NCBI RefSeq assembly: GCF_001874645.1
Contig: NZ_CP017886.1
Location: 930,001 to 994,000, forward strand
DNA from: Pseudomonas frederiksbergensis
GTDB lineage: Bacteria > Pseudomonadota > Gammaproteobacteria > Pseudomonadales > Pseudomonadaceae
Direction of reading: 5' to 3'
Length of the DNA stretch: 64,000 nucleotides
Shown: piece by piece, positions 53,051-61,973 of the stretch
How the letters are laid out: each line of letters begins with the position of its first letter
How positions within the stretch are numbered: position 1 is the stretch's first letter
Notes under the pieces: generated by a model
What the model was told of the DNA's origin: nothing
The model's database searches: none
The model's input: the letters and a program-made list of their open reading frames with translations, nothing else
Program-made: the position numbers and the translations under genes

Positions 53051-55426
53051 TCAGACCGCAGCCTGACCCTCAGCCAGGAAGAACCAGGTTTCCAGTACGG
53101 AATCGGGGTTCAACGAAACGCTTTCGATACCCTGCTCCATCAGCCACTTGGCCAGGTCTGGGTGGTCGGAAGGGCCCTGGCCGCAAATACCGATGTATTT
53201 GCCAGCCTTGTTGCAGGCCTGAATCGCGTTGGACAGCAGCTTCTTGACCGCTGGATTACGCTCGTCGAACAGGTGCGCGATGATCCCGGAGTCACGGTCC
53301 AGGCCCAGGGTCAGCTGGGTCAGGTCGTTGGAACCGATGGAGAAACCGTCGAAGAACTCGAGGAACTCTTCAGCAAGGATCGCGTTGGACGGCAGTTCGC
53401 ACATCATGATGACGCGCAGACCGTTTTCGCCACGCGCCAGGCCGTTCTCGGCCAACAGGTCCACGACCTGACTGGCTTCGCCCAGGGTACGGACGAACGG
53501 CACCATGATTTCGACGTTGGTCAGGCCCATCTCGTTGCGCACGCGTTTCAGCGCGCGGCATTCGAGCTCGAAGCAGTCACGGAACGACTCGCTGATGTAA
53601 CGCGAAGCGCCACGGAAGCCCAGCATCGGGTTTTCTTCTTCCGGCTCGTAGAGCTTGCCGCCGATCAGGTTGGCGTATTCGTTGGACTTGAAGTCCGACA
53701 GACGTACGATGACCTTTTTCGGCCAGAATGCGGCGGCCAGGGTGCTGATGCCCTCGACCAGTTTCTCGACGTAGAAGCCGACCGGATCGTTGTAACCGGC
53801 AATGCGCTTGTCGACGCTTTCCTTGATTTCCGACGGCAGACCGTCGTAATTCAGCAGCGCTTTAGGGTGCACACCGATCATGCGGTTGATGATGAACTCC
53901 AGACGGGCCAGGCCCACACCGGCGTTCGGCAACTGCGCGAAATCGAAGGCGCGATCCGGGTTGCCGACGTTCATCATGATTTTGAACGGCAGTTCCGGCA
54001 TGGCGTCGACGGAGTTTTTCTTCACGTCGAAGCCCAGCTCGCCTTCGAAGATGAAACCGGTGTCGCCTTCAGCGCAGGAAACAGTCACGCCCTGGCCGTC
54101 TTTCAACAGTTGGGTGGCGTTACCGCAACCCACGACTGCCGGGATACCCAGTTCACGCGCAATGATCGCCGCGTGGCAGGTACGACCGCCACGGTTGGTA
54201 ACGATGGCGCTGGCGCGCTTCATGACCGGTTCCCAGTCCGGGTCGGTCATGTCGGAAACCAGAACGTCGCCCGGCTGGACTTTGTCCATCTCGGAAACGT
54301 CCTTGATAATGCGTACTTTACCGGCGCCGATGCGCTGGCCGATGGCGCGACCTTCAACCAGCACGGTGCCGGTTTCTTTCAACAGGTAACGCTCCATGAC
54401 GTTAGCCTGGGTGCGGCTCTTCACGGTTTCAGGGCGAGCCTGAACGATGTAGAGCTTGCCATCGTCACCGTCTTTGGCCCATTCGATATCCATCGGGCAC
54501 TTGTAGTGCTTCTCGATGATCATCGCCTGCTTGGCCAGTTCGCTGACTTCAGCATCGGTCAGGCAGAAACGTGCGCGTTCGGCCTTGTCGACATCGACAG
54601 TCTTGACCGAACGACCGGCCTTGGCTTCGTCGCCGTAGATCATCTTGATGGCTTTGCTGCCCAGGTTGCGGCGCAAAATAGCCGGACGACCGGCTGCCAG
54701 CGTGCCTTTGTGGACATAAAACTCATCCGGGTTCACCGCGCCCTGTACGACGGTTTCCCCCAGGCCGTAGGCGCCGGTGATAAACACCACGTCACGGAAG
54801 CCGGATTCGGTGTCCAGGGTGAACATCACGCCGGCAGTGCCGGTTTCCGAACGGACCATGCGCTGTACGCCAGCCGACAGCGCAACCAGTTTGTGGTCGA
54901 AACCCTGGTGCACGCGGTAGGAAATCGCGCGGTCGTTGAACAGGGAAGCAAACACTTCCTTGGCAGCGCGAATGACGTTTTCGACGCCACGGATGTTCAG
55001 GAAGGTTTCCTGCTGACCGGCGAAGGAAGCGTCCGGCAAGTCTTCGGCGGTCGCCGAAGAGCGCACGGCCACGGCCATGTCCGGATTACCGGCCGACAGC
55101 GCGGCGAATGCGGTGCGGATTTCGGCGTTAAGCTTCTCCGGGAACTCGGCTTCCATGATCCATTGACGGATTTGCGCACCGGTTTTCGCCAGGGCATTCA
55201 CGTCGTCGACGTCCAGCGCATCGAGGGCTGCGTGGATCTGGTCGTTCAAACCACTTGATTCGAGAAAATCACGATAAGCCTGAGCCGTCGTGGCGAAGCC
55301 ACCCGGGACCGATACACCGGCACCCGCAAGATTACTGATCATCTCGCCCAGGGATGCGTTCTTGCCCCCCACATGCTCTACATCATGGACGCCGAGCTTA
55401 TCGAGGGAAACTACGTACTCTACCAA
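53051..55426 (-). CDS. ppsA: Phosphoenolpyruvate synthase
   Basis: PpsA makes PEP from pyruvate and ATP for gluconeogenesis. The 791 residues begin at TTG 55426 ([27 protein letters not shown]), preceded by GGAGAG, a rare start codon supported by the family N-terminus. The N-terminal nucleotide-binding domain has [24 protein letters not shown]. The phosphohistidine domain has [23 protein letters not shown]. The C-terminal PEP/pyruvate barrel has [17 protein letters not shown] and [15 protein letters not shown]. It is divergent from ppsR, which controls its activity. Confidence 0.97.
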   Translation of the reverse strand: MVEYVVSLDKLGVHDVEHVGGKNASLGEMISNLAGAGVSVPGGFATTAQAYRDFLESSGLNDQIHAALDALDVDDVNALAKTGAQIRQWIMEAEFPEKLNAEIRTAFAALSAGNPDMAVAVRSSATAEDLPDASFAGQQETFLNIRGVENVIRAAKEVFASLFNDRAISYRVHQGFDHKLVALSAGVQRMVRSETGTAGVMFTLDTESGFRDVVFITGAYGLGETVVQGAVNPDEFYVHKGTLAAGRPAILRRNLGSKAIKMIYGDEAKAGRSVKTVDVDKAERARFCLTDAEVSELAKQAMIIEKHYKCPMDIEWAKDGDDGKLYIVQARPETVKSRTQANVMERYLLKETGTVLVEGRAIGQRIGAGKVRIIKDVSEMDKVQPGDVLVSDMTDPDWEPVMKRASAIVTNRGGRTCHAAIIARELGIPAVVGCGNATQLLKDGQGVTVSCAEGDTGFIFEGELGFDVKKNSVDAMPELPFKIMMNVGNPDRAFDFAQLPNAGVGLARLEFIINRMIGVHPKALLNYDGLPSEIKESVDKRIAGYNDPVGFYVEKLVEGISTLAAAFWPKKVIVRLSDFKSNEYANLIGGKLYEPEEENPMLGFRGASRYISESFRDCFELECRALKRVRNEMGLTNVEIMVPFVRTLGEASQVVDLLAENGLARGENGLRVIMMCELPSNAILAEEFLEFFDGFSIGSNDLTQLTLGLDRDSGIIAHLFDERNPAVKKLLSNAIQACNKAGKYIGICGQGPSDHPDLAKWLMEQGIESVSLNPDSVLETWFFLAEGQAAV

Positions 55427-55602
55427 GGTGATCTCTCCACTAACTGTGTTGGAAAAGCTCAGGGCGCTGGCGGCTCATCAGGAGCATTTGCCAGCAATAT
55501 GGCCTGGACCTGGAAAATAAGTGAGAATGCGGGCCAATCCAGGCCGACAAATCGCGCCTATCATATCCAAGAATCGTCACCAGCTTAAGGCCCAAGGCGC
55601 AA

Positions 55603-56421
55603 ATGAAACGATCTGCTTTCTTTATCTCCGATGGCACGGGCATTACAGCCGAAACCCTGGGTCAAAGTCTGTTGGCGCAGTTCGAAAACATTACCTTCAG
55701 CAAGGCCATACGGCCGTACATCGACAGCGTGGACAAAGCGCGGGCCATGGTACAACAAATCAACCTGGCCGCCGAAAAGGACGGATTTCGTCCGATCATC
55801 TTCGACACAATCGTCAACCAGGAAATTCGTGAGATTCTCGCGACCTCCAACGGTTTCATGATCGATATCTTCTCGACCTTCCTCGCACCGCTGGAGCAAG
55901 AGTTGAGCGAGCACTCGTCGTATTCGGTCGGCAAGTCCCATTCCATTGGCCACAACTCCAATTACATGGAGCGTATCGAGGCGGTGAACTTCGCTCTCGA
56001 CAACGACGACGGCGCCCGCACCCACTATTACGACAAGGCTGACCTGATTCTGGTCGGCGTGTCGCGCTGCGGCAAAACCCCGACCTGCCTGTATATGGCC
56101 ATGCAATTCGGTATTCGCGCAGCCAACTACCCGCTGACCGAAGACGACATGGAACGCCTGCAATTGCCACCGGCATTGCGCGCCCATCAGCACAAGCTGT
56201 TCGGCCTGACCATCGACCCGGACCGCCTCACCGCGATCCGCAACGAACGCAAGCCCAACAGCCGCTACTCGAGCTACGCCCAGTGCGAGTTCGAAGTGCG
56301 TGAAGTCGAGAACCTGTTCCGCCGCGAGAACATCGCGCACATCAACTCCACGCATTTTTCCGTGGAAGAGATTTCGGCGAAGATTCTGGTGGAGAAAGGC
56401 GTGGAGCGGCGGTTCAAGTAG
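55603..56421 (+). CDS. ppsR: PEP synthase regulatory protein (bifunctional kinase/pyrophosphorylase)
   Basis: A 272-residue DUF299 protein that inactivates PpsA by ADP-dependent phosphorylation and reactivates it by phosphate-dependent dephosphorylation. Key features are the N-terminal [44 protein letters not shown], and the P-loop [15 protein letters not shown] (about 152-166). ATG 55603 gives the standard N-terminus [13 protein letters not shown]. It is divergent from ppsA over 176 bases that must hold both promoters. Confidence 0.96.
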   Translation: MKRSAFFISDGTGITAETLGQSLLAQFENITFSKAIRPYIDSVDKARAMVQQINLAAEKDGFRPIIFDTIVNQEIREILATSNGFMIDIFSTFLAPLEQELSEHSSYSVGKSHSIGHNSNYMERIEAVNFALDNDDGARTHYYDKADLILVGVSRCGKTPTCLYMAMQFGIRAANYPLTEDDMERLQLPPALRAHQHKLFGLTIDPDRLTAIRNERKPNSRYSSYAQCEFEVREVENLFRRENIAHINSTHFSVEEISAKILVEKGVERRFK

Positions 56422-56448
56422 TTCTGCGTCGCCTATCAGATTGCTATC

Positions 56449-56525
56449 GCGGGCCAGCCTTGCTCCTACGGCTGAACCGCAATGAGGTGATCGACGCAGA
56501 ACCGGTAGGAGCAAGGCTGGCCCGT
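56449..56525. repeat. Paired REP of a second family after ppsR
   Basis: The inverted units CGGGCCAGCCTTGCTCCTAC and GTAGGAGCAAGGCTGGCCCG share only the TGCTCCTAC/CTCCTAC end with the common REP of this window. It lies between convergent ppsR and the MocR gene. Confidence 0.85.
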
Positions 56526-56534
56526 GATGAGCGA

Positions 56535-57953
56535 TTACGCGATTTCCGCGCCCTGCTCCAACGCCTTCGCCACCGCCGCAAACCCTTCACACAGCAACCG
56601 GTCATCCCCAGACGTATTGCAGACACTCACCCGAATGAACTGCGGCACGCTCGCATGTCCGACAGCGAACGCTTCGGCAGTAGTGATCAGGTAACCGTTC
56701 TGTTTGAGCTCAGCCTCGATCTGCGACGCACGCCAAGGCTCGGGCACTTCGATCCAGAAGTGTGGGCTGTGGAGGTGGGTTTTGTACTCAAGCCCCTTGA
56801 GCAGCCCGGCGACCAAGGCTTTGCGGCGAATGATTTCTGCGATTTGTTGCCCCAGCAACTGCTCGGCGACACCGCGCTCAATCCATGAAGTGGCCAGCTC
56901 CAGTGTCAACGGCGTGGCCATCCAGCATGTACCCCGCACAGCCGCCGATAAACGACTGATCAAGGGTTGCGGCGCCTGCAGATAACCGACGCGCAATCCG
57001 GCCGAGACTGCCTTGCTCAAGCTGCCAATCAGAATCGTCCGCTCCGGTGCGAAAAAGCTCAGGGGCAGCGGGCGCTCTTGCGCCAGCACGGCATGGGCTT
57101 CATCCTCAATGATCAGCAAATTGTGCTCTCGACAGACCTCAGCGATAGCCTCACGCCGCGCAACAGACATCACCGCCGCCGTAGGATTCTGGATCGTCGG
57201 AGTGCAGTACAACGCAGTCACTCGATGATTACGGCAAGCCTCATCCAACGCGGACGGCAGCAATCCTTCGTCATCCATCCCCAGCCCCATGAGTTTTATT
57301 CCGAGCATGCGTGCGACGCTGATCAATCCCGGATACGTCAATTGCTCGGTTACCAGCGTATCGCCCGCTTTGAGCAAGGCCATCAGCGCACAGAGCAGCC
57401 CGTGCTGGCCGCCATTGACACAAATCACCTGCTCCGCACTCGCAGCAAACTCCCTGTGACTGAGCCAATGCGCACCCGCAGACCGATACCGCAGCAAACC
57501 GGCATCGACGGTGTAGCCGCTGATCCCCTGCAACCTCTCTGAATCACCGGCCAACGCCTGCAAGCTCTGACTCAGAAACAGCGCCGCTTGCCCGGGAATC
57601 GGCTGGTTGCGGCTCATGTCAAAACAGGGTTCTGGCTCATCGCTGACATTGCGAAACCCACCGTCGCGCGGACGCTCCATCCCACGCTGACGCACATAAG
57701 TACCATCGCCTACGCGAGCAACCACCAGCCCCACGCGCTCCAGTTCGGCGTAAGCACGACTGATGGTCCCAACGGTAACGCCCAGACTGTCAGACAACAG
57801 TCGATGCGGCGGCAACTTGCAACCGGGCTCGATCAAGCCGTCGTGAATGCCCGTTTCGATGGCCTCAGCCAGACGCTTGTACTTCACGCCCAGCCCGTCC
57901 GCGAGCCCGGCCCGCATGATTGACACCATGGCAATACTTACTTTGACAGCCAT
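56535..57953 (-). CDS. MocR-type regulator (GntR helix-turn-helix plus aminotransferase-like domain)
   Basis: A 472-residue fusion regulator. The N-terminal GntR winged helix (about 24-92: YKRLAEAIETGIHDGLIEPGCKLPPHRLLSDSLG, then VGTISRAYAELERVGLV) joins a fold-type-I PLP domain (about 125-465). The PLP Lys lies in ILIGSLSKAVSAGLRVGYL, and NPTAAVMS and IIEDEAHAVL are also present. MocR proteins sense PLP-amino-acid adducts and usually control the divergent gene, here an EamA transporter 92 bases away. The transporter may therefore export an amino acid or amine. The start could be a few codons later; M1 at 57953 is used. Confidence 0.9.
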   Translation of the reverse strand: MAVKVSIAMVSIMRAGLADGLGVKYKRLAEAIETGIHDGLIEPGCKLPPHRLLSDSLGVTVGTISRAYAELERVGLVVARVGDGTYVRQRGMERPRDGGFRNVSDEPEPCFDMSRNQPIPGQAALFLSQSLQALAGDSERLQGISGYTVDAGLLRYRSAGAHWLSHREFAASAEQVICVNGGQHGLLCALMALLKAGDTLVTEQLTYPGLISVARMLGIKLMGLGMDDEGLLPSALDEACRNHRVTALYCTPTIQNPTAAVMSVARREAIAEVCREHNLLIIEDEAHAVLAQERPLPLSFFAPERTILIGSLSKAVSAGLRVGYLQAPQPLISRLSAAVRGTCWMATPLTLELATSWIERGVAEQLLGQQIAEIIRRKALVAGLLKGLEYKTHLHSPHFWIEVPEPWRASQIEAELKQNGYLITTAEAFAVGHASVPQFIRVSVCNTSGDDRLLCEGFAAVAKALEQGAEIA

Positions 57954-57983
57954 TATCTTCCCTAATAGCGTGCTGGAAACAGG

Positions 57984-58022
57984 TTCAATCAGGGATAGAC
58001 CTTTTCCATGGACAGGTCAATT
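57984..58022. promoter_or_regulatory. Candidate MocR binding site in the divergent region
   Basis: GGATAGACCTTTTCC and GGACAGGTCAATTCC are imperfect direct repeats with adjacent centres 20 bases apart, in the short gap between the MocR gene and the transporter. MocR proteins commonly bind direct repeats. I have not found a matching published consensus for this subgroup. Confidence 0.35.
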
Positions 58023-58045
58023 CCGCTCACGGAAGGTGCTCGATC

Positions 58046-58984
58046 ATGCCGATGTCCATTGCCATCGATGCCACTCAAAAAAACCACAAACCCTGGCTGG
58101 CCGGCCTGATCACCAGTGCACTGTTTCTCATCGTTTGCCTGAGTTGGGGCACCACATGGCTGGGAATCAAGATTGCGGTCGAAAGCGTGCCGCCCCTGAC
58201 CGCTGCGGGCCTGCGCTTTCTGATTGCCTTTCCACTGTTCCTGACATTCGCGAAGCTACGTCGGGAACCGCTGTTGTTTCCCAAGGAAAGCCGCTGGTTT
58301 TTCGCATTTGTCACGCTGTCGTACTTCAGCCTGCCGTACTACCTGCTGAACTACGGTGAGATGCACGTTTCTTCTGGCCTGACCGCTCTACTGTTCAGCT
58401 GCATGCCGGTGTTCATCCTGATTTTTTCTGCGGTGTTTCTGCACCAGAAAATCTTCGTTTCACAAGTCATCGGTATCGCGATCGGGTTTGGCAGCCTGTA
58501 CATGATCATCCGCAGCCAGGGATTGCACCTGGACCATGCGGAGTTTTTCGGAGTCATTGCGATTCTCGCCGCCGCGATCATGCATGCACTGTGTTACGTG
58601 GTGACCAAGAAACAGGGCAGCGCCATCAGCGTCATCACCTACAACACGCTGCCCATTGGCATCGCCGGACTGATGCTGTTGAGCGCAGGTCTGGTGGTCG
58701 AGACACCCGCGTTCGAGACCATCAGCCTGCGCTCATGGGGCGCCTTGCTCTATCTCGGACTGGTCGCTTCCGTCGGTGGTTTTATCGTGTATTTCATGCT
58801 GCTCAAACGTCTGAGCCCGATCATCCTGTCCTTTGTCTTCATCATCTTCCCGGTGTTCGCCGTGCTCATCGGCGCCTGGTACGAAGGCTTGGCGATTTCT
58901 CCGGAGCTGATCATCTATTCGACGGTCTTATTGGCGGGTTTCGCCATCACCAAACTTCCGGTGGAAAAATGGCTCAAGGGCTGA
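58046..58984 (+). CDS. EamA/DMT-family transporter
   Basis: A 312-residue inner-membrane protein with ten hydrophobic segments arranged as two EamA repeats (about 18-155 and 165-305), beginning ALFLIVCLSWGTTWLGIKIAVESVPP, a typical EamA first helix. Substrates of the family are amino acids, metabolites or drugs, usually exported. ATG 58046 follows GGAAGGTG. Divergence from a MocR regulator suggests induction by an amino acid or vitamin B6-related effector. Confidence 0.9.
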   Translation: MPMSIAIDATQKNHKPWLAGLITSALFLIVCLSWGTTWLGIKIAVESVPPLTAAGLRFLIAFPLFLTFAKLRREPLLFPKESRWFFAFVTLSYFSLPYYLLNYGEMHVSSGLTALLFSCMPVFILIFSAVFLHQKIFVSQVIGIAIGFGSLYMIIRSQGLHLDHAEFFGVIAILAAAIMHALCYVVTKKQGSAISVITYNTLPIGIAGLMLLSAGLVVETPAFETISLRSWGALLYLGLVASVGGFIVYFMLLKRLSPIILSFVFIIFPVFAVLIGAWYEGLAISPELIIYSTVLLAGFAITKLPVEKWLKG

Positions 58985-58995
58985 ACGCCCTTCCC

Positions 58996-59085
58996 TGTAG
59001 GAGCTGCCGAAGGCTGCGATCTTTTGATCCTGATCTTCAGCGCACATTCAGACGCCAAAAGATCGCAGCCTTCGGCAGCTCCTAC
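58996..59085. repeat. Paired REP between the EamA transporter gene and prpD
   Basis: The units GTAGGAGCTGCCGAAGGCTGCGATCTTTTGATC and its inverse have a spacer of about 24 bases. It lies between convergent genes and ends 14 bases before the prpD stop. Confidence 0.9.
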
Positions 59086-59098
59086 GCAGGGTTCGACT

Positions 59099-60583
59099 TC
59101 AGATCACGAAGAGATCCATGAAGCGGTTAACCGGCGTGGCCTCGAGTTTCGCCTGATCCTTGCACAAGGCAAAGATCTGCGCCGAGCGTTGCGCAGTGAA
59201 TCGGGTTGCCAGATTCGCCTTGAACTTGTCCTCCAGCAAGGGAATACCCTCGGCGCGGCGACGACGATGACCAATCGGGTATTCGACCACCACTTGCTCG
59301 GTGCTTGAGCCGTCCTTGAAGAACACTTGCAGGGCGTTGGCGATGGAGCGCTTGTCGGCCTCCAGATACTCGCGGGTGTAGCGCGGGTCTTCGACAATGA
59401 CCATTTTCTCGCGCAACTCGTCGATGATCGGGTGCGCCGCGTGAAACTGGTCTTCGTACTGTTCGGCCGCCAGATTGCCGAACACCAACGGCACAGCCGT
59501 CATGTACTGGATGCAGTGGTCGCGGTCCGCGGCGTTGGCCAGCTGGCCGACCTTGGAAATGATACGAATCGCCGACTCGTGAGTGGTGATGACGATTTTG
59601 TCGATTTCATTCAGACGATTGCTCACCTGCGGGTGCAGGGTCACCGCCGCTTCGCAAGCGGTTTGCGCGTGAAACTCGGCCGGAAAACTGATCTTGAACA
59701 GCACGTTTTCCATCACGTAGGTGCCGTACTTCTGCGAGAGGCTGAACTCGCGCTTGTCGTCGGGCTTGAGCGCCAGATCCTTGTTGGTATGGCTGAACAG
59801 CACGTCGTAGAAACCCCACTGCTTTGCTGTCAGCACGCCCGGAATGCCCATCTCGCCACGCAGGGCGATGTCCGCCAGCCGCACGCCACGACTGGAGGCG
59901 TCGCCCGCCGCCCAGGACTTGCGCGAACCGGCGTTCGGCGCGTGACGGTAAGTGCGCAGTGCCTGGCCGTCGACAAAAGCATGGGACAGCGCCGCCAACA
60001 GTTGCTCGCGATTGGCACCCATCAGTTTCGCAGTCACCGCCGTCGAGGCGACTTTGACCAGCAACACATGATCCAGGCCGACCCGGTTGAACGAGTTTTC
60101 CAAGGCAATCACGCCCTGGATCTCATGAGCCATGATCATCGCGTCCAATACGGCCCGCACGGTCAGCGGGGCATCGCCATTGGCCACGCGTTTCTGCGAC
60201 AGATGATCGGCGACCGCGAGTATCCCGCCAAGGTTGTCGGACGGATGACCCCACTCGGCAGCCAGCCAGGTGTCGTTGTAGTCGAGCCAACGGACAATAC
60301 AACCGATGTCCCACGCCGCTTTTACCGGGTCGAGACGAAAGCGGGTACCGGGAACACGTGCGCCAAAGGGCACGAGCGTGCCTTCAACGATGGGGCCCAG
60401 GTGTTTGGTGCATTCGGGAAAACGCAGCGCCAACAGGCCGCAGCCCAAGGTGTCCATCAAGCAATTGCGGGCGGTGTCGAGGGCTTCTTTGGATTCGATC
60501 TTGAAATTCAGGACGTAGTCGGCAATGTCCTGCAGGACTTTGTCGTAGTCGGGGCGGATGTTCAGGTCAACGTTGGCGCTCAT
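59099..60583 (-). CDS. prpD: 2-methylcitrate dehydratase
   Basis: PrpD dehydrates 2-methylcitrate in the propionate-degrading methylcitrate cycle. The 494 residues match the MmgE/PrpD family from [24 protein letters not shown], with [58 protein letters not shown] and [20 protein letters not shown] 60583 follows AGGGAG. In this genome it lies downstream of acnD and prpF, separated from prpF by a REP pair. AcnD and PrpF offer a second route for the same step, so the two dehydratases may be partly redundant. Confidence 0.96.
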   Translation of the reverse strand: MSANVDLNIRPDYDKVLQDIADYVLNFKIESKEALDTARNCLMDTLGCGLLALRFPECTKHLGPIVEGTLVPFGARVPGTRFRLDPVKAAWDIGCIVRWLDYNDTWLAAEWGHPSDNLGGILAVADHLSQKRVANGDAPLTVRAVLDAMIMAHEIQGVIALENSFNRVGLDHVLLVKVASTAVTAKLMGANREQLLAALSHAFVDGQALRTYRHAPNAGSRKSWAAGDASSRGVRLADIALRGEMGIPGVLTAKQWGFYDVLFSHTNKDLALKPDDKREFSLSQKYGTYVMENVLFKISFPAEFHAQTACEAAVTLHPQVSNRLNEIDKIVITTHESAIRIISKVGQLANAADRDHCIQYMTAVPLVFGNLAAEQYEDQFHAAHPIIDELREKMVIVEDPRYTREYLEADKRSIANALQVFFKDGSSTEQVVVEYPIGHRRRRAEGIPLLEDKFKANLATRFTAQRSAQIFALCKDQAKLEATPVNRFMDLFVI

Positions 60584-60620
60584 GTTCGACTCCCTACGTT
60601 AATGGCGAAGCAAACACTGC

Positions 60621-60717
60621 GTAGGAGCTGGCGAAGGCTCGGGCCGCGTTCGGACGATCTTTTGATCTTCAGCACATTCGAAAACATCAAAAGATCGCAG
60701 CCTGCGGCAGCTCCTAC
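60621..60717. repeat. Paired REP inside the prp gene cluster, interruption variant
   Basis: Between prpF and prpD. The left unit GTAGGAGCTGGCGAAGGC continues with TCGGGCCGCGTTCGGACGATC, the third copy of this subtype. The right unit AAAGATCGCAGCCTGCGGCAGC is standard. Its intra-operon site may lower expression of the downstream prpD. Confidence 0.88.
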
Positions 60718-60728
60718 GGGGCTAACTG

Positions 60729-61919
60729 TCAGAACGCATCGCCCGGCACACGCACCCAGCCTTCCATCAACACCCGCGCACTGCGGCTCATGATGGCTTT
60801 GGTCACGGTCCATTCGCCATCGACCAGATTGGCTTCGGCGCCGACGCGCAAGGTGCCTGACGGATGCCCGAAGCGCACGGCGTTGCGTGGGTTACCACCT
60901 GCGGCGAGGTTGACCAGCGTGCCGTCAATCGCCGCCGCCGCACCAATGGCGACGGCAGCCGTGCCCATCATTGCGTGGTGCAACTTGCCCATGGACAGTG
61001 CGCGGACCAGCAGGTCGACATCGCCTGCTGCCACCGGCTTACCGCTGGAAGCGAGGTAATCGGCGGGCCGTGCGACGAACGCAACCTTGGGGGTGTGCTG
61101 ACGCTTGGCAGCGTCGTCCAGGTTCGAAATCAGCCCCATGCGCAGTGCGCCATGCGCACGAATGGTCTCGAACATCGCCAGCGCCTTCGGGTCGCCGTTG
61201 ATGTCGCCCTGCAACTCGGTGCCGGTGTAACCGATGGCATCGGCGTTAACGAAGATGGTCGGAATGCCGGCGTTGATCATGGTCACCTTGAGAGTGCCAA
61301 CACCTGGCACTTCCAGGTCATCGACCAGGTTGCCGGTAGGAAACATCGAACCTGCGCCGCCCTCTTCTTCCGCGGCCGGGCCCATGAATTCGACCTGCAC
61401 TTCAGCGGCCGGAAAGGTCACGCCATCGAGTTCGAAATCACCGGTTTCCTGCACCGCACCGTCGGTGATCGGCACATGGGCGATGATGGTCTTGCCAATA
61501 TTGGCCTGCCAGATACGCACCACCGCCACGCCGTTGTGCGGAATGCGACTGGCCTCGACCAGACCGCTGCTGATGGCGAACGAACCGACCGCCGCCGAGA
61601 GGTTGCCGCAGTTGCCGCTCCAGTCGACAAAAGGCTTGTCGATGGAGACCTGACCGAACAGGTAATCGACGTCGTGATCGGCCTTGATGCTCTTGGACAC
61701 GATCACCGTTTTGCTGGTGCTGGAAGTCGCCCCGCCCATGCCGTCGATTTGCTTTTCATACGGGTCAGGGCTGCCGATGACTCGCAGCAACAGCGCGTCA
61801 CGGGACGGGCCCGGAACCTGTGCCGATTCAGGCAGGTCTTGCAGGCTGAAGAACACGCCTTTGCTGGTGCCTCCCCGCATGTAGGTGGCAGGGATCTTGA
61901 TCTGAGGTACGTGAGCCAT
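60729..61919 (-). CDS. prpF: 2-methylaconitate cis-trans isomerase PrpF
   Basis: PrpF isomerises the 2-methylaconitate produced by AcnD so the cycle can continue. From ATG 61919 (MAHVPQIKIPATYMRGGTSKGVFF) it is 396 residues; an upstream in-frame extension has no family match. The DAP-epimerase-like fold has two halves. Typical segments are MRGGTSKGVFFSLQDLP, MGGATSSTSKTVIV, DWSGNCGNLSAAVGSFAI and MGKLHHAMMGTAAVAIGAAA. It is 54 bases downstream of acnD, its functional partner. Confidence 0.95.
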   Translation of the reverse strand: MAHVPQIKIPATYMRGGTSKGVFFSLQDLPESAQVPGPSRDALLLRVIGSPDPYEKQIDGMGGATSSTSKTVIVSKSIKADHDVDYLFGQVSIDKPFVDWSGNCGNLSAAVGSFAISSGLVEASRIPHNGVAVVRIWQANIGKTIIAHVPITDGAVQETGDFELDGVTFPAAEVQVEFMGPAAEEEGGAGSMFPTGNLVDDLEVPGVGTLKVTMINAGIPTIFVNADAIGYTGTELQGDINGDPKALAMFETIRAHGALRMGLISNLDDAAKRQHTPKVAFVARPADYLASSGKPVAAGDVDLLVRALSMGKLHHAMMGTAAVAIGAAAAIDGTLVNLAAGGNPRNAVRFGHPSGTLRVGAEANLVDGEWTVTKAIMSRSARVLMEGWVRVPGDAF

Positions 61920-61973
61920 AGTGTTCCTTATGTGCCGGAGCAGAACGTCATCGCCCTGCCCCGGCAAGTCGCG

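Noticed and set aside
53162..55258. A 698-codon open frame opposite ppsA
   Set aside because: Mirror of the ppsA codon pattern, with no family match and no start signal.
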